Positions 60,991 to 64,000 of a stretch of DNA of 64,000 nucleotides are shown here, one piece after another. Each line of letters opens with the position of its first letter. Positions within the stretch are counted from its first letter, which is position 1. The notes under the pieces are model-generated. The model had not been told where the DNA came from and did not search any database. It saw only the letters and a list, made by a program, of their open reading frames with translations. A program made the translations under genes and the position numbers. Origin of the DNA: Methylocystis sp. IM3 (GTDB lineage: Bacteria > Pseudomonadota > Alphaproteobacteria > Rhizobiales > Beijerinckiaceae); the NCBI RefSeq assembly GCF_038070105.1, contig NZ_JBBPBZ010000002.1, forward strand, positions 3,516,501-3,580,500, written 5' to 3'.

Positions 60991-62301
60991 TCAGCCCGCG
61001 GCCGCGTCGATGATCAGCTTCACGTTCAGCGCGATGACGCCCGCCGCGATCACGGCCGCGACAAGGGTCGTGCGGCGGGGCGCGACGAGCGCGCCCATCA
61101 CGTCGCGACGCGCGGTGAAGAGCACGAGAGGGACCACCGCGAAGGGCAGGGTCACGCTGAGAACCACCTGGCTCAGCACCAGAAGCCGCGCCGTCGCGCT
61201 CTCGCCGGCGTAGAGCGTGACGGCGATGGCGGGCGCGATGGCGATCGCCCGAGTCACGAGGCGCCGCGCCGCGGGGGCGAGACGCAAATGGACGAAGCCC
61301 TCCATCACGATCTGCCCGGCGAGCGTGGCGGTGACGGTCGAATTGAGCCCGCAGGCGATGAGCGCCACGGCGAAGAGCTTCGCGGCCAGGGGCTCGCCGA
61401 GCAGCGGCGCGATCAGCCGATGCGCCTCGCCGAGCTCGGCCACCTGATCGAGCCCCCGGGTATGAAACACGGCCGCCGCCAGCACCAGGATTGCGCCATT
61501 GACGAGCAGCGCGAAAAAGAGCGCGAGGGAGCTGTCGAGCACGGCGAAGCGGATGGCTTCGCGCTTCTGCCGCGCCGAGACGCCCACGGCGCGGGTCTGG
61601 ACGACGAAGGAATGCAGGAAGAGATTGTGCGGCATCACCGTCGCGCCGAGAATGCCGAGCCCGAGATAAAGCATCTCGGGATCGGCGAGGAAGCGCGACG
61701 TGGGAACGAGGCCCCGCGCCACCGCCGCCATGTCCGGCCGCGCCATCACGAGCTCGGCGGCGAAACAGAAGCCGATCAGACCGAGCATCGACACGACGAA
61801 AAGCTCGATCTTGCGAAAGCCCAGCCGTTCGAAGGCGAGCACGAGAAAGGCGTCGAGCGCCGTCGCGACGATGCCGAGGGCGAGCGGCAGGCCGAAAAGC
61901 AGCTCGAGTCCGATCGCCGTGCCGATCACTTCCGCGAGATCGGTCGCGAAAATGCCGGCCTCGGCGAGGAGCCAGAGGAAGACCGCCACCGGAAAGGGCA
62001 TATGGGCGCGGCAGGCCTGGGCGAGATCGAGCCCGGCGCCGACGCCGAGCCGCGCCGAGAGGGACTGCAGGACGATGGCCATGAGGCTCGAGAGCACGGC
62101 GACGAAAAGCAGCGCCGTTCCAAACTTGGAGCCGCCGGCGAGCGCCGTCGCCCAATTGCCGGGGTCCATGTAGCCCGTGGCGACGAGATAGCCGGGGCCG
62201 AGAAAGACGAAGATGCGATTGACGAGCTTGCCGCCGGCGGGAACCGCCACGGAGCGCCTCAGCTCTCCGCTCGTCGACCCCCACGGCGCGGATGTGGCCA
62301 C
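60991..62301 (-). CDS. mntH: Nramp-family divalent metal transporter
   Basis: 436 residues from a GTG with GGGAGGGG five bases upstream. About 11 membrane helices. The metal-binding signatures are DPGNWAT (helix 1 DPGN, near residue 46) and GATVMPHNLFLHS (helix 6 MPH). Imports Mn2+ (possibly Fe2+) with protons across the inner membrane. No MntR or Fur box is evident in the short upstream gap. Confidence 0.95.
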   Translation of the reverse strand: MATSAPWGSTSGELRRSVAVPAGGKLVNRIFVFLGPGYLVATGYMDPGNWATALAGGSKFGTALLFVAVLSSLMAIVLQSLSARLGVGAGLDLAQACRAHMPFPVAVFLWLLAEAGIFATDLAEVIGTAIGLELLFGLPLALGIVATALDAFLVLAFERLGFRKIELFVVSMLGLIGFCFAAELVMARPDMAAVARGLVPTSRFLADPEMLYLGLGILGATVMPHNLFLHSFVVQTRAVGVSARQKREAIRFAVLDSSLALFFALLVNGAILVLAAAVFHTRGLDQVAELGEAHRLIAPLLGEPLAAKLFAVALIACGLNSTVTATLAGQIVMEGFVHLRLAPAARRLVTRAIAIAPAIAVTLYAGESATARLLVLSQVVLSVTLPFAVVPLVLFTARRDVMGALVAPRRTTLVAAVIAAGVIALNVKLIIDAAAG

Positions 62302-62359
62302 GTGAACCCCTCCCGAACGTCGCCCGTCCGCGGGCGCCCGTTCGCGGAGGCGGCGGATT

Positions 62360-63457
62360 TCAGGAAACGACCTTGCGCAGCAACGCTTCGAGGCCTTCCG
62401 GGAAGATCAGCTCACAAGACGCAGCGATCTCGTCGGCAGACCACCACCGCCATCCGAGAAGATGCGTCTTCTCCTCTGGCGTGAGGCTTTGCGGGGCAGG
62501 CGCAAACTCTTCCGTTCTGATGAGGAAATAGCGCTCGATCGCCTGGCGCCAATCGTCGCCGAGCTCCATGGGGAATTCGCGCGTCGCCACGACGGGGCCC
62601 AGGTCCTGGCCGATCAGCAGGCCCGTTTCTTCGTGAACCTCCCGCCGCAGCGCCGTCTCGAAGCTTTCGCCCTCCTTGAGCGCGCCGCCCGGCGTCGCCC
62701 AGAAGTGATGATGCCCGAGCGCCAGAAAATGCGGCGACAGCCCGCCCGCATATTGCATCAGCAGCGCCCGGCCCGAAGGCGCGACGACGAGCGCGCGGGC
62801 GGCCTCGCGGCGGGGCAGCGGCGCGCCGTCCCAGGGCGCGGCGATCTCCGAGCGCCCCTCCGGCCGCGCCCAGTCGACGAGCGACCATTTGCCGCCCTCA
62901 TAGGCGACCCAGTTCGGCGTCGCATTGAGGATCGGATGCTCGCGCTTCTCGGAGAGCGCCCGGCCGGTGGCCATGCGCCAGGCGATGTCGAGGACGCCCG
63001 CATGGGCGACGACGAGCACGGTGAGCCCGGCGCTTTCCCGCGCGATGTCGGCGAGGACGGAGCGGATGCGGCGCGAAAACTCCTCGAGCGTCTCCCCTTC
63101 GGGCGCGGCGAAATCCGGCCTGCGGGAAAGATAATGCGGATAGTCGTCGGCGTATTTGACCTGCACCTCGGCGTGCGTATGGCCCTGCCAGGCGCCGTCG
63201 TCCTTCTCGCGCAGCCGCTGCGTCGCCCGCACCTCGAGGCCGAGCGCGCCGGCGATGGGCGCGGCGGTGGCGAGGGCGCGGCGCAGATCGCTGGAATAGA
63301 CACGATCGAAATGCGCGCCGTCGAGCTCGCGGGCGAGGGCCTGCGCCTGCGCGCGCCCGCGCGCATTCAGGGCGATGTCGAACTGGCCCTGAAAACGGCG
63401 CTCGATGTTCCAGTTGGTCTCGCCGTGGCGGGCGAGACAGATGATGGTGCGGGTCAT
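62360..63457 (-). CDS. Histidine phosphatase (phosphoglycerate-mutase-like) fused to a Nudix hydrolase
   Basis: 365 residues. Residues 1-205 are a branch-1 histidine phosphatase: ARHGETNWNIERRFQGQ with the catalytic RHG, SSDLRRALATA, and VVAHAGVLDI with the second histidine. Residues about 212-365 are Nudix, with a box matching G-x5-E-x7-REUxEExGU exactly: GALKEGESFETALRREVHEE, followed by TGL. Both active sites look intact in one chain. This combination suggests sequential removal of phosphates from a nucleotide or sugar-phosphate substrate (house-cleaning or cofactor turnover). Substrate unknown. Confidence 0.9.
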   Translation of the reverse strand: MTRTIICLARHGETNWNIERRFQGQFDIALNARGRAQAQALARELDGAHFDRVYSSDLRRALATAAPIAGALGLEVRATQRLREKDDGAWQGHTHAEVQVKYADDYPHYLSRRPDFAAPEGETLEEFSRRIRSVLADIARESAGLTVLVVAHAGVLDIAWRMATGRALSEKREHPILNATPNWVAYEGGKWSLVDWARPEGRSEIAAPWDGAPLPRREAARALVVAPSGRALLMQYAGGLSPHFLALGHHHFWATPGGALKEGESFETALRREVHEETGLLIGQDLGPVVATREFPMELGDDWRQAIERYFLIRTEEFAPAPQSLTPEEKTHLLGWRWWSADEIAASCELIFPEGLEALLRKVVS

Positions 63458-63549
63458 CGCTCGTCTGGGCGCTGCTCGTGACGCGGCGCTTGGCGCGCGC
63501 CGGGCTGTTCTGCCCTATCTTCGCGCAAAAGTCAGTCGCCTTTTGGCCC

Positions 63550-63564
63550 GGAGCCGCCGGCTCC
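63550..63564. repeat. Short GC hairpin between the fusion gene and the next gene
   Basis: GGAGCC-GCC-GGCTCC, perfect 6-bp stem at 63550-63564, just beyond the stop of the small gene that ends at 63571. It has no T-run on either strand, so termination by it would be weak. Confidence 0.4.
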
Positions 63565-63570
63565 CGCGCC

Positions 63571-63825
63571 TCAATGCCGCGCGGCGTAGGTGAATTCGCC
63601 GGCGCGAATATGCTCTGGCAAGGCTTCTGCGAAGCGCGCGACGGCCTCCTCGCCATAGGTTGCGACAAGTTCGCGCAGCGCCGCCGACAACGCCGCCTGG
63701 GCGAATGAATCGCTCTCGATTCCCGCCAGGATCGCCTCGGCGAAGGCTTCGGTCACATAGGCCAGGGCGGCGCGCTGCTGCTCGCCGCCGGCCTCGTCGA
63801 AAGTCGCTAGGTTCAGCTGCATCAT
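63571..63825 (-). CDS. Hypothetical protein (84 residues)
   Basis: Start placed at the first of two adjacent ATGs (63825 and 63822); a longer in-frame start adds an Arg/Gly-rich tail and is less likely. The protein is helical and acidic (DEAGGEQQRAALAYVTEAFAEAIL) with no cysteine and no membrane segment. No family recognised. The same-strand gene upstream ends about 80 bases away. Confidence 0.6.
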   Translation of the reverse strand: MMQLNLATFDEAGGEQQRAALAYVTEAFAEAILAGIESDSFAQAALSAALRELVATYGEEAVARFAEALPEHIRAGEFTYAARH

Positions 63826-63903
63826 GGGAGGCACTTTAGACAACGCGCCCCCGCGGCGCGACCGGCCTCTTTCCAAAAGGTTAATTGCCGCTTGCGGGAA
63901 ACC

Positions 63904-64000
63904 TCACGGAACGCCGAAGCGGTAGCTGACCTCACGGGAGATTTTGGCCGCCTCGTCGAGATAGCGCGCCGTCGCGTCCCTGGCGTTCTGGGTGCAGGCC
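63904..64000 (-). CDS. C-terminal end of an unidentified gene (partial)
   Basis: An open frame enters from the right edge on the minus strand and ends at TGA (63906-63904). The last residues read ARDATARYLDEAAKISREVS, then YRFGVP. Too short to identify; the helical, charged character is normal for coding sequence here. Confidence 0.5.
   Translation of the reverse strand, partial: ACTQNARDATARYLDEAAKISREVSYRFGVP

Overview
This window is a dense, high-GC chromosomal segment of an alphaproteobacterium, most likely order Hyphomicrobiales (Rhizobiales). The evidence is mixed: a CcrM-type adenine methyltransferase, homospermidine synthase, the ethylmalonyl-CoA pathway pair ccr and ecm, a CNNM/CorC protein next to aroB and aroK, and the EnvC-like/ctpA neighbourhood. 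The ethylmalonyl-CoA genes together with glycogen metabolism would suit a methylotroph or methanotroph of the Methylocystaceae/Beijerinckiaceae type. That placement is inference: no methane- or methanol-oxidation gene is present here. I see no tRNA or rRNA gene, insertion sequence, prophage or CRISPR array. Almost everything reads as ordinary vertically inherited chromosome.

Layout. 1-540 is the tail of an HWE/HisKA_2-type histidine kinase. 545-4419 and up to 11025 are mostly on the minus strand: a CNNM-type CorC protein, a fused AroK-AroB, then (reading leftwards) ilvB-ilvN-ilvC, two tandem paralogous double-NTF2 proteins, a PhzF-family protein and a Nudix hydrolase. The ilv genes are preceded by a well-formed transcription attenuator: promoter, a leader peptide with Leu-Leu-Val-Val, and a perfect terminator hairpin. 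11155-13217 is GST, TetR and YebC. 13311-14734 holds a LOG-family protein and a YidB-like protein. 14909-18317 is a GDP-6-deoxyhexose cassette (gmd, an rmd-like reductase, a glycosyltransferase). 18480-24600 carries an unknown membrane protein, an outer-membrane barrel with a consensus CtrA-type box at its promoter, adenosine kinase, an FKBP isomerase, a Kef-like antiporter and a DHA2 efflux pump.

24916-33999 is the glycogen operon glgB-glgC-glgA followed by one 1375-residue GlgX-MalQ fusion. 34033-38348 is envelope and cytochrome c biogenesis (degenerate EnvC-like protein, ctpA, ccmCDG). 38345-40179 has PilZ, TauE/SafE and TetR genes. The TetR gene is divergent from a three-domain MFS-PlsC-acyl-ACP synthetase (aas-like), with a promoter and a palindromic operator between them. 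43985-46564 has a CHAD protein and homospermidine synthase. 46899-50068 has an SplB-like radical SAM gene with an alphaproteobacterial LexA-type box upstream, rnhB and ccrM. 50185-52924 is uppP and an OFA-type MFS carrier.

53173-57237 is the ethylmalonyl-CoA module: ecm and a DUF2267 gene, divergent from ccr. The rest is a cysteine-free, apparently degenerate uracil-DNA glycosylase homologue, ispG, a CbpA/DnaJ-like chaperone, a small unknown protein, an Nramp transporter, a histidine-phosphatase/Nudix fusion and two unknown genes at the edge.

Gene fusions are a recurring theme (AroK-AroB, GlgX-MalQ, MFS-PlsC-AMP ligase, phosphatase-Nudix, double-NTF2). The most unusual parts are the double-NTF2/PhzF/Nudix group next to amino-acid biosynthesis, the ilv attenuator, the degenerate glycosylase, and several regulatory sites readable directly from sequence.
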